Source: Streptomyces griseorubiginosus
GTDB lineage: Bacteria; Actinomycetota; Actinomycetes; Streptomycetales; Streptomycetaceae
Direction of reading: 5' to 3'
Length of the DNA stretch: 64,000 nucleotides
Assembly (NCBI RefSeq): GCF_001514195.1
Contig: NZ_KQ948739.1
Coordinates: 1-64,000, forward strand
Each line of letters starts with the position of its first letter. Position 1 is the first letter of the stretch. Below the pieces are notes generated by a model. It did not search any database and was not told the origin of the DNA. It worked only from the letters and a program-made list of their open reading frames with translations. Shown here in pieces: positions 1-9,029 of this stretch. Position numbers and translations under genes: made by a program.

Positions 1-110
1 GCCGATGACCGGCCGGAGACGGGGTATCAACATATCTGGCGTTGATTTTTGGCACGCTGTTGAGTTCTCAAGGAACGGACGCTTCCTTTGTACTCACCCT
101 CTCGGGCTTT
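1..110 (-). promoter_or_regulatory. rRNA operon leader (pre-16S 5' region)
   Basis: Read on the minus strand this stretch contains the block TTGAGAACTCAACAGCGTGC followed by CAAAAATCAACGCCAGATAT. I recognise this as the conserved untranslated leader just upstream of 16S rRNA genes in Streptomyces. It would be transcribed leftward, so the 16S gene should begin just beyond base 1. No rRNA gene body lies in the window. The family assignment is from memory; the lack of a coding signal is seen directly. Confidence 0.75.
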
Positions 111-447
111 CCTCCGGGCTTCCCTTCGGTGTTTCAAACTCTATCAGTGTTTTTCCGACTCTCTGACCACCGTCCTGCGGGCATGCAGAAGTTGATCGAG
201 ATAGGGTCTGACAAGTTTGGTTGCTGCCAGGCACGGACGCGTGTTTGCGTCGCTCAGCCCCAAGCAGGAGTACGACTGTACACGGGGCCTCGAAGGCCAT
301 GCAAATCTCCCGGGCTGGTGGTCTAGACCACCAGCCGGTATCTTCCGTGCGGAACCCTCACTTCATCTGACATACGCTGCTGGACAGAGCCGTCCGAGAC
401 AGGCAGTGACGGCCCGTATACGCAGCTCCACCCCTGGGAGGCTTCCC
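111..447 (-). promoter_or_regulatory. rRNA operon promoter region
   Basis: This non-coding stretch separates the leftward rRNA leader from the rightward crr gene. On the minus strand a TAGAGT hexamer (138-143) has GTCAGA (162-167) 18 bp upstream, a plausible vegetative promoter for the rRNA operon. Streptomyces rRNA operons usually have several tandem promoters, so others may lie between 170 and 330. The crr promoter should also be here, nearer base 400; I could not fix it. The small open frames in this stretch do not look coding. Confidence 0.45.
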
Positions 448-897
448 ATGACCACCGTGACGTCCCCTCTTGCAGGACGCGCCATCGGACTGGCCGCAGT
501 GCCGGATCCGGTCTTCTCCGGGGCCATGGTCGGCCCGGGCACGGCGATCGACCCCGTACGTGAACCGTCCGAGGCCGTCGCACCCGTGGACGGCGTGATC
601 GTTTCTCTTCACCCGCACGCGTTCGTCGTCGTCGACGAAACGGGACACGGCGTGCTCGTGCACCTCGGCATCGACACCGTGCAGCTCAACGGCGAGGGCT
701 TCGAGCTGCTGGTGAACAAGGGTGACACCGTCACCCGCGGGCAGGCTGTCGTGCGCTGGAACCCGGCAGCCGTCGAGGCCGCCGGCAAGTCGGCGGTGTG
801 CCCCGTCGTGGCGCTGGAGGCCACGGCCGAATCCCTCTCCGAGCTCCGTGACAACGGTGACGTGAAGGCCGGCGACAGCCTCTTCCTCTGGAACTGA
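448..897 (+). CDS. crr: PTS glucose-family IIA component (EIIA-Crr)
   Basis: A 149-residue cytoplasmic phosphocarrier of the IIA-Glc/Crr family. It accepts phosphate from HPr and passes it to the IIB domains of sugar permeases. The family's two histidines are in context: His57 in LHPHAF (counterpart of E. coli His75) and the phosphorylated His72 in VLVHLGIDT (counterpart of His90). The ATG at 448 is chosen because CTGGGAGG lies just upstream and the protein then has the normal family length; the longer open frame from 217 runs into the rRNA promoter region. ptsI follows 121 bp downstream in the same direction. The HPr gene is not here. Streptomyces Crr is required for N-acetylglucosamine and fructose uptake by the PTS and links to the chitin response. 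Confidence 0.93.
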   Translation: MTTVTSPLAGRAIGLAAVPDPVFSGAMVGPGTAIDPVREPSEAVAPVDGVIVSLHPHAFVVVDETGHGVLVHLGIDTVQLNGEGFELLVNKGDTVTRGQAVVRWNPAAVEAAGKSAVCPVVALEATAESLSELRDNGDVKAGDSLFLWN

Positions 898-1018
898 CGC
901 CTGGAAGTGACCTCTGCAAGTGGCGTCCGGCTGTGACGTCCATGCCGTCGTAGGACGGCGAACAGGCACGACAACCATCGCGGCGGCGGGACCCGCCGCA
1001 CTATCGGAGACGGGTGAG

Positions 1019-2689
1019 ATGGAGACAACGCTGCGAGGCGTCGGCGTGAGCCACGGTGTGGCGATCGGCGAGGTTCGGCATATGGGAACGGCGGTGCTGG
1101 AGCCGCCTGCCAAGCAGATACCGGCTGAGGACGCGGAGCGCGAACAGGGGCGTGCCCGCCAGGCCGTGGAGGCTGTGGCGGCCGATCTGACGGCGCGCGG
1201 CAACCTGGCGGGCGGCGAGGCCCAGGCGGTGCTCGAGGCGCAGGCCATGATGGCCCAGGACCCCGAGCTGATCGCCGATGTGGACCGGCGTATCGCCGTC
1301 GGCAGCACGGCCGAGCGTGCCGTGTACGACGCGTTCGCCGCGTACCGCGAGCTGCTGGCCGGTGCCGGTGAGTACCTCGCCGGTCGGGTGGCGGACCTCG
1401 ATGACGTGCGGAATCGTATCGTCGCTCGTCTGCTCGGGGTGCCCATGCCGGGTGTCCCTGACAGCGACGAACCGTACGTCCTGGTGGCGCGGGATCTCGC
1501 GCCCGCCGACACCGCTCTGCTGGACCCGACGCTCGTGCTGGGCTTCGTCACCGAGGAGGGCGGGCCGACCAGTCACAGTGCGATTCTGGCGAGGGCCCTC
1601 GGTGTACCGGCCGTCGTGGCGCTGCCGGGTGCGGGCGAGCTCGCGGAGGGCACGGTCATCGCCGTCGACGGCAGTACCGGTGACATCTTCGTGAACCCGA
1701 GCGACGAGAAGAAGGCCGAGCTGGAGACTGCCGCCGCCGAGCGGAAGGCCGCGCTCTCCGCCTCCACCGGGCCCGGTGCCACCGCCGACGGCCACAAGGT
1801 GCCGCTGCTCGCCAACGTCGGTGGGCCGGCGGACGTACCCGCCGCGGTTGAGGCCGGTGCCGAGGGCGTGGGCCTCTTCCGTACCGAGTTCCTCTTCCTG
1901 GACGACAGCAAGAACGCGCCCACCGAGGAGAAGCAGGTCGAGGCCTACCGGCAGGTGCTGGAGGCCTTCCCCGAGGGGCGGGTCGTCGTACGGGTGCTGG
2001 ACGCGGGTGCGGACAAGCCGCTGGACTTCCTGACGCCGTCCGACGAGCCGAACCCGGCTCTGGGTGTGCGTGGGCTGCGGACGCTGCTCGACCACCCCGA
2101 GGTGCTGCGCACCCAGCTGACGGCGCTGGCGAAGGCCGCCGAGGGCTTGCCGGTCTACCTAGAGGTCATGGCTCCGATGGTGGCTGACCGGGCCGACGCC
2201 AGGGCGTTCGCCGACGCCTGCCGGGAGGCGGGGCTCCGGGCGAAGTTCGGTGCGATGGTGGAGATTCCCTCGGCGGCGCTGCGGGCGCGGTCGATTCTTC
2301 AGGAGGTCGAGTTCCTGTCGCTGGGGACCAATGACCTGGCGCAGTACACCTTCGCCGCCGACCGCCAGGTGGGTGCGGTGTCCCGGCTTCAGGACCCGTG
2401 GCAGCCGGCGCTGCTCGATCTGGTCGCGCTGTCCGCGGAGGGTGCGAAGGCCGAGGGCAAGAGCTGTGGCGTCTGCGGCGAGGCCGCGTCGGACCCGCTG
2501 CTCGCGTGTGTGCTGACCGGTCTCGGGGTCACCTCCCTTTCCATGGGTGCCGCGTCCATTCCTTACGTCCGGGCGACTCTGGCGAAGTACACGCTGGCGC
2601 AGTGCGAGCGGGCGGCCGCGGCCGCCCGGGCTGCCGACAGCGCCGAGGAGGCGCGGGAGGCCGCTCAGGCGGTGCTGTCCGGCGAGTAG
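1019..2689 (+). CDS. ptsI: Phosphoenolpyruvate-protein phosphotransferase (enzyme I)
   Basis: Enzyme I of the PTS, 556 residues (E. coli about 575). It autophosphorylates from PEP and phosphorylates HPr. The N-terminal swivelling phosphohistidine domain carries the active-site motif GGPTSHSAILARALGVP with the phosphorylated His at residue 186. The C-terminal PEP-binding barrel shows GLFRTEFLF, the arginine-rich MAPM/EIPSAAL stretches, and the CGVCGEAASDP segment containing the catalytic acid Cys. ATG 1019 opens the typical enzyme I N-terminus (LRGVGVSHGVAIGEV) with GGAG upstream; the frame is open further upstream but shows no homology there. It works with crr, and the two are probably co-transcribed. 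Confidence 0.95.
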   Translation: METTLRGVGVSHGVAIGEVRHMGTAVLEPPAKQIPAEDAEREQGRARQAVEAVAADLTARGNLAGGEAQAVLEAQAMMAQDPELIADVDRRIAVGSTAERAVYDAFAAYRELLAGAGEYLAGRVADLDDVRNRIVARLLGVPMPGVPDSDEPYVLVARDLAPADTALLDPTLVLGFVTEEGGPTSHSAILARALGVPAVVALPGAGELAEGTVIAVDGSTGDIFVNPSDEKKAELETAAAERKAALSASTGPGATADGHKVPLLANVGGPADVPAAVEAGAEGVGLFRTEFLFLDDSKNAPTEEKQVEAYRQVLEAFPEGRVVVRVLDAGADKPLDFLTPSDEPNPALGVRGLRTLLDHPEVLRTQLTALAKAAEGLPVYLEVMAPMVADRADARAFADACREAGLRAKFGAMVEIPSAALRARSILQEVEFLSLGTNDLAQYTFAADRQVGAVSRLQDPWQPALLDLVALSAEGAKAEGKSCGVCGEAASDPLLACVLTGLGVTSLSMGAASIPYVRATLAKYTLAQCERAAAAARAADSAEEAREAAQAVLSGE

Positions 2690-2720
2690 CGGGACGAAGC
2701 CGGTCCTGCCGACGGCTCTG

Positions 2721-2754
2721 GGAGGGCGCTCCACCGGCGGGTGGGGCGCCCTCC
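2721..2754. terminator. Hairpin terminator after ptsI
   Basis: 15-bp arms (2721-2735 and 2740-2754, one mismatch) around a 4-nt loop lie 31 bp past the ptsI stop, followed by a short mixed pyrimidine stretch. The facing gene ends at 2761, so it probably serves both directions. Confidence 0.7.
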
Positions 2755-2760
2755 TGCTGT

Positions 2761-3654
2761 TCAGTGGCTGTGGCGCGGTGTCGGTCCTTCGGGCCCGAGG
2801 TCCGGCGGGACGCAGTAGTCGACATCGGATTCCGGGGAGATCAGGTCGCCGGACTCGATGTCGGTGCAGTAGGCGTCGAAGACCTCTCCGGCGGTGAGGG
2901 GTTCGAGGCCGTCACCGCGCAGTCGCCAGCCGTAGACGCGGTCGGTGGCTCCCGGCGTGCAGGTGCGCATGACCAGTCCGCCGGGGCTCTGGGTGGCGAT
3001 GCCGAGGGCCAGGACCGTGGTGAACTCGAGGGCTTCGGCTTCGTCGAGTTGGACGGCTCCGTCGCTGTTCTCGTCGGAGTGCAGGACCGAGACGAGGGCC
3101 TCCGGGGTGCCGGTGACGCTGCACACGAGGTGGTGTTCGCCTGGCTGGGCGGTGTCGAGGATCCGGACGAGGAGGTCGGAGGCGCGGGTGAAGGCGGCGC
3201 GGCCGATGTCCTCCCCGCAGGAGCCGCAGCTGCCGAGGCGGGCGAGGAGGGTGGTCGCGTAATCCCAGGTGGCCTGGCGTACGGCCTCGTCGACGAGGGC
3301 GGGCACCAGCTGGGTCAGGGGCTGGCCCTCGTAGGGCAGGGTCGGGCCGGTGCCGGCGAGTTCCGCCGTGAAGCGTGTGCGGCTAGCCGGGACGTCCGGG
3401 TTCAGGCCCGTCTCGGCGCAGAACTCGGCGTATTCCTGCGGGTCGAAGAGGGCGACGGTGGTGTGGCTGCCCTGTGCGGCGCGGGTCCGCAGGAGGTCTT
3501 CCACCTGTTTCAGGTAGGTCGGGTGGTCGTCGAAGGTGAAGCTGCGGTAGCGCCGCATGGCGCGGAAGTCGTGTTCGTCGGTGAGCAGGCCGATGGTGCC
3601 GGCGATTTCGCGGCGCAGGACGCGTCGCATGCTCTGGTGGTCGGTGTGCGCCAT
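2761..3654 (-). CDS. Conserved hypothetical protein
   Basis: A 297-residue protein I cannot assign to a family. It is soluble, acidic in the C-terminal half, and has no signal peptide or membrane segment. Features include an N-terminal basic helix (SMRRVLRREIAG), a Cys pair SCGSCGE near the middle, and a C-terminal stretch ending VDYCVPPDLG. ATG 3654 is chosen because GGGGGAAAG sits 5 bases upstream; the frame extends 11 codons further. It lies alone between the convergent ptsI and the acetoacetyl-CoA synthetase gene, 173 bp downstream of the latter. Codon use is like that of its neighbours. Confidence 0.7.
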   Translation of the reverse strand: MAHTDHQSMRRVLRREIAGTIGLLTDEHDFRAMRRYRSFTFDDHPTYLKQVEDLLRTRAAQGSHTTVALFDPQEYAEFCAETGLNPDVPASRTRFTAELAGTGPTLPYEGQPLTQLVPALVDEAVRQATWDYATTLLARLGSCGSCGEDIGRAAFTRASDLLVRILDTAQPGEHHLVCSVTGTPEALVSVLHSDENSDGAVQLDEAEALEFTTVLALGIATQSPGGLVMRTCTPGATDRVYGWRLRGDGLEPLTAGEVFDAYCTDIESGDLISPESDVDYCVPPDLGPEGPTPRHSH

Positions 3655-3827
3655 CTTTCCCCCTGTGCGCAGTCGATCAATGCTCACTCACAGTAACCGG
3701 CGGCACTGACAACGGCGTGCGGCCCGGGTCTGCCGGGCCGGTGGCGATGGCCGCCGTGACCGTGAGTGGCGGCGGCCGAGGCGAAGACCGGCCTCGGATC
3801 CCGCCAGGGCGTCGGGGGCCCGCTGGG

Positions 3828-5795
3828 TCAGGCGCGTTTGCGGGCCAGGTCCTCGTAGAAGTGGAGCAGGTCGAGGTTGTCGATGGAGCCCGCGTTGACC
3901 GCCTTCTCCAGGGGGGTGCCCTGGAGAAGGCGCTTGACCGGGACCTCGATGCGCTTGCCGGTGAGGGTGTGCGGGATGCCGGGCACCTCGATGACCTCGT
4001 CGGGGATGTGGCGGGGTGAGAGGTTCTCGCGGATGGTCTGCTTGATGCGGTCCAGGAGTGCCTGGTCGAGCGCGGCTCCGGGGGCGAGGTGCACGAAGAG
4101 CGGCATCCAGTAGCCGCCGTCGGGCTGTTCGATGCCGATGACCAGCGATTCCTTGATCTCGGGGAGTCGCTCCACGGCTTCGTAGATGTCGGCCGAGCCC
4201 ATGCGGACGCCCTGCCGGTTGAGCGTCGAGTCGGAGCGGCCGTGGATGACGACCGAGCCGCGCGAGGTGACGGTGATCCAGTCGCCGTGGCGCCATGCAC
4301 CGGGGTAGGTGTCGAAGTAACTGTCGTGGTAGCGGCTGCCGTCGGGGTCGTTCCAGAAGTGGATCGGCATCGAGGGCATGGGGTTGGTGACGACGAGTTC
4401 GCCGACCTCGTCGACGAGGGGTTCGCCGCTGGGGTCCCAGGACTGGAGGTCGGTGCCGAGGCCGGGTGCCTGGAGCTCGCCGATGTAGACCGGCAGGGTC
4501 GGGACGGCGCCCGCGAAACAGGAGCACACGTCCGTGCCGCCGCTGACGGAGGCGATCCACAGGTCCTCGCGGACCTCGTCGTGCAGCCAGCGGAAGCCGT
4601 CGGGCGGGAGCGGTGAGCCGGTGGTGGCCACGCACTGCACCTTGGAGAGGTCGAAGTCGCGGCCTGGGTGCACGTCGGCCTTGCGGCAGGCCATGACGTA
4701 GGCGGCCGAGGTGCCGTAGAGGGTGGCTCCCGTGCGTTCGGCGACCCGCCACTGGGCGCCGGTGTCGGGGTAGCCGGGGCTGCCGTCGTAGAGGACGACG
4801 GTCGTGCCGGTGAGGAGGCCGGAGACGAGGAAGTTCCACATCATCCAGCCCGTGGAGGTGTACCAGAAGAAGCGGTCCTCGGGGCCGAGGTCGCAGTGCA
4901 GGCCGAGTTGTTTGAGGTGTTCGACGAGGATGCCGCCCTGGGACTGGACGATGGCCTTGGGCAGTCCGGTGGTGCCGGAGGAGTAGAGGACCCATAGGGG
5001 ATGGGCGAACGGCACCTGTTCGAAGACCGGCTCGGTGTCCGTGGCCGTGAGGGCGGACCACTCCAGGGCGCCTTCGGGGGCCGCGGTGCCGAGGAGCGGG
5101 ATGTGGACGACGGCGCGCAGGGAGGGCAGTTCGCGGCGGATGTCGGCGACGGTCGCGCGGCGGTCGTGCTCCTTGCCGCCGTAGCGGTAGCCGTCGACGG
5201 CGAACAGGATCACCGGTTCGACCTGCTGGAAGCGGTCCAGGACGCTGCGGGCGCCGAAGTCGGGGGCGCAGGAGGTCCACACAGCGCCCACGGCGGCCGT
5301 GGCGAGAAGGGCGACGACGGCTTCCGGGATGTTCGGGAGGTAGCCGCTGACGCGGTCTCCCGGCCGTACGCCGAGGGCTCGCAGTTCGGCCGCCAGGGAG
5401 GCGACCTGGCGGCGCAGCTCGGACCAGGTCACGGGGCGCGGCTCATGGGTCTCGTCGACGTACAGCAGGGCCGGTTCGTCCGCGCGGGTGTCGGCGGCTC
5501 GCAGGGCGTGCTCGGCGTAGTTGAGAGTGGCGCCGGGGAACCACTCGGCGCCGGGCATCGAGCGGTCGCCCAGCACGCGCGCGTAGGGGGCCGAGAACCG
5601 TACGTCGAACCACTGGGTGACGGCCTTCCAGAACGTCTCCAGCTCGTCCACGGACCAGCGGTGCAGGGCCGGGTAGCCGCCGTCGGCGGGGGCGCCGTGG
5701 TGCTCGGCGGCCCAGGCCTGGAACCTGGTGACCTGGGACCGGGCGATGCGCTGCGGATCTGGCTGCCAGAGCGGCTGGGGGTTCACGGTCGACAT
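3828..5795 (-). CDS. Acetoacetyl-CoA synthetase (acetoacetate-CoA ligase)
   Basis: A 655-residue ANL-superfamily ligase, the usual length for acetoacetate-CoA ligase. It activates acetoacetate with ATP and CoA in ketone body or leucine use and polyketide precursor supply. Sequence evidence: an N-terminal AACS-type domain with FQAWAAEHHG and WFPGATLNYAEHAL; the P-loop YSSGTTGLPKAIVQS near residues 270-284; the hinge region RSDSTLNRQGVRMGSADIYE; and a C-terminal lysine region (LTGKRIEVPVKRLLQG). GSADIY and HNR-like spacing favour acetoacetate over acetate. ATG 5795 has GGGAG upstream; the open frame runs on to 6869 but that part is antisense to the GH31 gene. It diverges from GH31 across 214 bp. 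Confidence 0.92.
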   Translation of the reverse strand: MSTVNPQPLWQPDPQRIARSQVTRFQAWAAEHHGAPADGGYPALHRWSVDELETFWKAVTQWFDVRFSAPYARVLGDRSMPGAEWFPGATLNYAEHALRAADTRADEPALLYVDETHEPRPVTWSELRRQVASLAAELRALGVRPGDRVSGYLPNIPEAVVALLATAAVGAVWTSCAPDFGARSVLDRFQQVEPVILFAVDGYRYGGKEHDRRATVADIRRELPSLRAVVHIPLLGTAAPEGALEWSALTATDTEPVFEQVPFAHPLWVLYSSGTTGLPKAIVQSQGGILVEHLKQLGLHCDLGPEDRFFWYTSTGWMMWNFLVSGLLTGTTVVLYDGSPGYPDTGAQWRVAERTGATLYGTSAAYVMACRKADVHPGRDFDLSKVQCVATTGSPLPPDGFRWLHDEVREDLWIASVSGGTDVCSCFAGAVPTLPVYIGELQAPGLGTDLQSWDPSGEPLVDEVGELVVTNPMPSMPIHFWNDPDGSRYHDSYFDTYPGAWRHGDWITVTSRGSVVIHGRSDSTLNRQGVRMGSADIYEAVERLPEIKESLVIGIEQPDGGYWMPLFVHLAPGAALDQALLDRIKQTIRENLSPRHIPDEVIEVPGIPHTLTGKRIEVPVKRLLQGTPLEKAVNAGSIDNLDLLHFYEDLARKRA

Positions 5796-6009
5796 GGGGC
5801 TGCTCCCGGACTCTGCGCGTCGTGTGCGTCCTCCGCGCACGGGCCAGGGGTGTGCGCGTGACGCGGCTGACAGGGACGATGCCATGTGATCAACTTCAAC
5901 GCCAGGGTGCGGCCCACATAGTCCGTGTCGTGAAGATGTGGTCCCGGCACGGGTGAACGGAAGTTGAACGGCACACGCGTGTGGGTGAGTGAGTGGCAGG
6001 GTGAGCAGC

Positions 6010-8376
6010 ATGAACGGTCGTGACCTGGTGCGCTCGGTGAAGGCGGTCGGCTCGGCGGGGGCGTCCCAGGGGTTGCGTACCGTACGGGCCGCGTGGCGCA
6101 GGAGGCGTACCGATGCTGCCGGGCTGCCCGCGCGCGGGGCCGAGCGGGCGCGGGTGCCGGGTCCGGTGCGGAGCGCCGAGCCGGGGCCCGGCGGGGGCGT
6201 CGTCCGGTTCGCACGGTCCGAGCTGCGGATCATGGTCGCGGTGAACGGGGCGGTCTTCTGGGGCTGGGACGGGGCCGGACCCGAGCCGTCGTACGCGCTG
6301 GCGGGCCGCTGTCCGGAGCCTGATCCGCGGGCGGTTCTCGAGCCGGACAAGGACGACGGCTGGCGGGTGGTGTCCGAGCGGGCGACGGTCGTGGTGTCGC
6401 GGCACGGCGCGGTCGAGGTGCGGACGCCCGGCGGGGTGACCGTGCGCCGGGATCTGCCGCCCCGGTGGTGGGAGCCGGTGGAGGGCGGCACGGCGCGCTG
6501 GATGCAGCGGTCCGAGGTGGCCGCCGACGCGCGGTTCTTCGGGCTCGGGGGCCGGGCGTCGGGGCCGCGGCTGCGGGACGGCGCGTACCGGCTGTGGAAC
6601 ACCGCCCCGGGCCGGTCGTTCGGGCCGGGTGACGATCCGCTGTACGTCACTATGCCGGTGCAGCTGGTGGTCGCCGACGTCACCACCCATCTGGTGTTCC
6701 ACGACACGTCCTGGGACGGCACCGTGACCCTTCGGGAGGGCGAGGAGGGCGCGGGGTCCGGGCACGACCGGGTGGGGGCGTCGGAGCTGCGGATGGACGG
6801 CGGTCCGCTGCGCTGCTGGGTGATGGTGGGCACCCCCGCGCGCGTGCTGCTCGCGTGGGCGTCTCTCACGGGTGCGCCCGCCCTGCCGCCGTCGTGGGCG
6901 CTTGGCCATCACCACGCCCGTCGGGGCTTCGGCAGCGAGCAGGAGGTGCGGCGGATCGTCGCCGGGTACCAGGAACGCGATCTACCGCTCGACGCCGTGC
7001 ATCTGGACATCGACCACCTGGACGAGCACGAGGTGTTCACGGTCGACCAGGATCGCTTCCCCAAGCTTCCGCAACTGGCCGGGGAACTGCTGCGGGACGG
7101 GATCCGGCTGGTGTCGGTCGTCGGTCCGGCGGTCAAGGCGGCGCCGGGCAACGCGGTGTTCGACGGCGGGACGGCCGAGGACGCCTTCGTGAAGGACGCG
7201 TCCGGACGGCTGGTGGAGGGGGTCGTGCGGTCCGGGGAGGCGGTCTATCCGGATTTCACCCACGCGCGCGTGCGTGAGTGGTGGGGCCGTCTCTACCAGG
7301 AGCGGCTGGCGGCCGGCTTCGCGGGCTTCTGGCACGACATGAACGAGCCCACGTCGTTGCACGCCTTCGGGGAGTCGACTCTGCCGCGCTCGGCCCGGCA
7401 CGCCCTGGAGGGCCGGGGCGGCGACCACCGGGAGGCCCACAACGTCTACGCGCTGTGCATGGCCAGGGCCGGTTATGAGGGGCTGCGCGCGCTGGTGCCC
7501 GCCGAGCGGCCCTTCCTGTTCTCGCGTTCCGGTTGGGCCGGAATGCAGCGCTACGGCGGTACGTGGTCCGGTGACGTGGCCACGGGCTGGCCGGGCCTGC
7601 GGGCCTCGCTGGCGCTGGTGATGGGGCTCGGCCTGTGCGGGGTGCCGTACTCGGGGCCCGACGTGGGCGGCTTCGACGGGAGTCCGTCGCCCGAGCTGTA
7701 TCTGCGCTGGTTCCAGCTGGGCGCCTGTATGCCGCTGTTCCGTACGCACGCGAGCCCGCGCGCGGGGTGCAGGGAGCCGTGGGAGTTCGGTGCCGAGGTG
7801 CTGGAGCACGCGCGCGTGGCGCTCGTGGAACGCCGGCGGCTGCTGCCGTACTTCATGACGCTGGCGCAGTTGGCACGCCGTACCGGGGCGCCTTATGTAC
7901 GGCCCTTGTGGTGGTCCGCGCCCGAGGACCGTGCCCTGCGGGACTGCGAGGACGCCTTCCTGCTGGGCGACAGCCTGCTGGTGGCCCCGGTGCTCGATCC
8001 TGGCGGCGACCGGCGGGCGGTCCAGCTGCCGCGCGGGCGCTGGTACGACACGGTGACGGAGCAGGCGTACGAGGGGCCGGGCCAGGTGCTGGTGGAGGCC
8101 CCGCTGTCGCGGATCCCGGTGCTCGCGCGCGCGGGTGCCGTCATACCGGTGCGGGGCGCGGACGGAGGTCTGGAACTGGAGGTGTGGGCCCCCGCCCGGG
8201 GACGGAGCGGGGGCGGCCTGGTCGTGGTGGACGCGGGCGACGGGTGGGACGAGCCGGAGATCGACCGCTACGTCACCCGCTGGCAGGGCCGGAAGGTGGT
8301 CGTCCAGCGGGAGGGCGAGGACGGTGTGAGCGAGCCGTCCCTCCCGGTGCGGCTGCGGGGGCTCCCGGCGCGCTGA
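6010..8376 (+). CDS. Glycoside hydrolase family 31 (alpha-glucosidase-type)
   Basis: A 788-residue GH31 enzyme, probably an alpha-glucosidase or alpha-xylosidase acting on oligosaccharides. The signature FWHDMNEPTSL contains the nucleophile Asp443, and SGDVATGW contains the probable acid/base Asp522. The central barrel also has LDIDHLDEHEVFTVD and RSGWAGMQRYGGTWSGD. No signal peptide is visible, so it is probably cytoplasmic. ATG 6010 has GGCAGG 9 bases upstream; in-frame GTGs at 5989 and 6001 are alternatives. Two copies of the palindrome CACGCGCGCGTG lie inside the gene (7261, 7807). Substrate cannot be read from sequence alone. Confidence 0.88.
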   Translation: MNGRDLVRSVKAVGSAGASQGLRTVRAAWRRRRTDAAGLPARGAERARVPGPVRSAEPGPGGGVVRFARSELRIMVAVNGAVFWGWDGAGPEPSYALAGRCPEPDPRAVLEPDKDDGWRVVSERATVVVSRHGAVEVRTPGGVTVRRDLPPRWWEPVEGGTARWMQRSEVAADARFFGLGGRASGPRLRDGAYRLWNTAPGRSFGPGDDPLYVTMPVQLVVADVTTHLVFHDTSWDGTVTLREGEEGAGSGHDRVGASELRMDGGPLRCWVMVGTPARVLLAWASLTGAPALPPSWALGHHHARRGFGSEQEVRRIVAGYQERDLPLDAVHLDIDHLDEHEVFTVDQDRFPKLPQLAGELLRDGIRLVSVVGPAVKAAPGNAVFDGGTAEDAFVKDASGRLVEGVVRSGEAVYPDFTHARVREWWGRLYQERLAAGFAGFWHDMNEPTSLHAFGESTLPRSARHALEGRGGDHREAHNVYALCMARAGYEGLRALVPAERPFLFSRSGWAGMQRYGGTWSGDVATGWPGLRASLALVMGLGLCGVPYSGPDVGGFDGSPSPELYLRWFQLGACMPLFRTHASPRAGCREPWEFGAEVLEHARVALVERRRLLPYFMTLAQLARRTGAPYVRPLWWSAPEDRALRDCEDAFLLGDSLLVAPVLDPGGDRRAVQLPRGRWYDTVTEQAYEGPGQVLVEAPLSRIPVLARAGAVIPVRGADGGLELEVWAPARGRSGGGLVVVDAGDGWDEPEIDRYVTRWQGRKVVVQREGEDGVSEPSLPVRLRGLPAR

Positions 8377-8378
8377 GC

Positions 8379-8915
8379 TCAGGCGTAGCGGCCCTCGAAC
8401 CAGGCACGGACGGCCACGGTGTGCAGGGGGAACGCGAGTTCCTCGGGCCTGCGCAGCAGGTGCCAGCCCTCTGTCTCGTTCGTGGCGGTGGACAGCGGGA
8501 GGCCGTCGGCGGGGCGCTCCGGCAGCACCCCGAACAGGAGCAGGTGGCCGTCCTGCGAGCTCAGTGCGTCGACGAGCCGTACGTCGCGGGCGGCCGCCTC
8601 GATGCCGGTCTCTTCCTTGAGTTCGCGGACCAGGGCGTGCCGCCAGTCCTCGCGGTCGTCGACGAAGCCGCCGGGCAGGGCGATGCCTCCGCGCGCGGGC
8701 TCGACGGTCCGGGTGATGACGACCAGGGCGATGCCCTGGGTGTCGTAGACGGGCTGGAGCGCGACGGCGACCGGCAAGGGGTTGCGGTAGGCCACGGCGG
8801 CGCAGACGGGACAGGTGCGGGGCCAGCCCGCGACGCCCTCTCCGTAGGGCGCTCCGCAGCTCGAACAGTGGGAGCCGGGCCCGGAGTTGGGGATGGAGTG
8901 CTGAGTTTCGGACAC
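8379..8915 (-). CDS. NUDIX hydrolase with N-terminal zinc ribbon
   Basis: A 178-residue protein. The N-terminus has a CxxC...CxxC zinc ribbon (residues about 17-40, CSSC and CPVC). A complete NUDIX box follows: GFVDDRE, then RELKEETGI, matching Gx5Ex7REUxEExGU. NUDIX enzymes hydrolyse nucleoside diphosphates linked to another group; the zinc ribbon resembles NudC-like NADH pyrophosphatases, although the protein is shorter and its substrate is unknown. The start is GTG 8915. It converges tail-to-tail with the GH31 gene (2 bp apart) and diverges from the DUF35-thiolase operon, with a palindrome at 8994 between them. Confidence 0.87.
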   Translation of the reverse strand: MSETQHSIPNSGPGSHCSSCGAPYGEGVAGWPRTCPVCAAVAYRNPLPVAVALQPVYDTQGIALVVITRTVEPARGGIALPGGFVDDREDWRHALVRELKEETGIEAAARDVRLVDALSSQDGHLLLFGVLPERPADGLPLSTATNETEGWHLLRRPEELAFPLHTVAVRAWFEGRYA

Positions 8916-8993
8916 GCGGCGGACTGTATCCGATCACCGGTGGCTTCGATTCCGTCGGGCCCTCTGCCTCTTCGCGGTGGTCCGTGCAACACT

Positions 8994-9010
8994 TCTGACG
9001 ATCCGTCAGA
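8994..9010. promoter_or_regulatory. Palindromic candidate operator before DUF35-thiolase
   Basis: TCTGACG-ATC-CGTCAGA is a perfect 7-bp inverted repeat with a 3-bp centre. It lies 19 bp upstream of the TTG start of the DUF35 gene and 78 bp from the divergent NUDIX start. The shape suits a TetR-type dimer, but no regulator gene is adjacent. Confidence 0.5.
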
Positions 9011-9029
9011 TACGGTCCGGGGAGGGACG

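Noticed and set aside
42..326. Small open frames in the rRNA leader and promoter region
   Set aside because: They overlap the recognised rRNA leader and have no ribosome-binding site.
5796..6869. N-terminal extension of the acetoacetyl-CoA synthetase reading frame
   Set aside because: It is antisense to the GH31 gene, and the synthetase has a good start at 5795 with normal family length.
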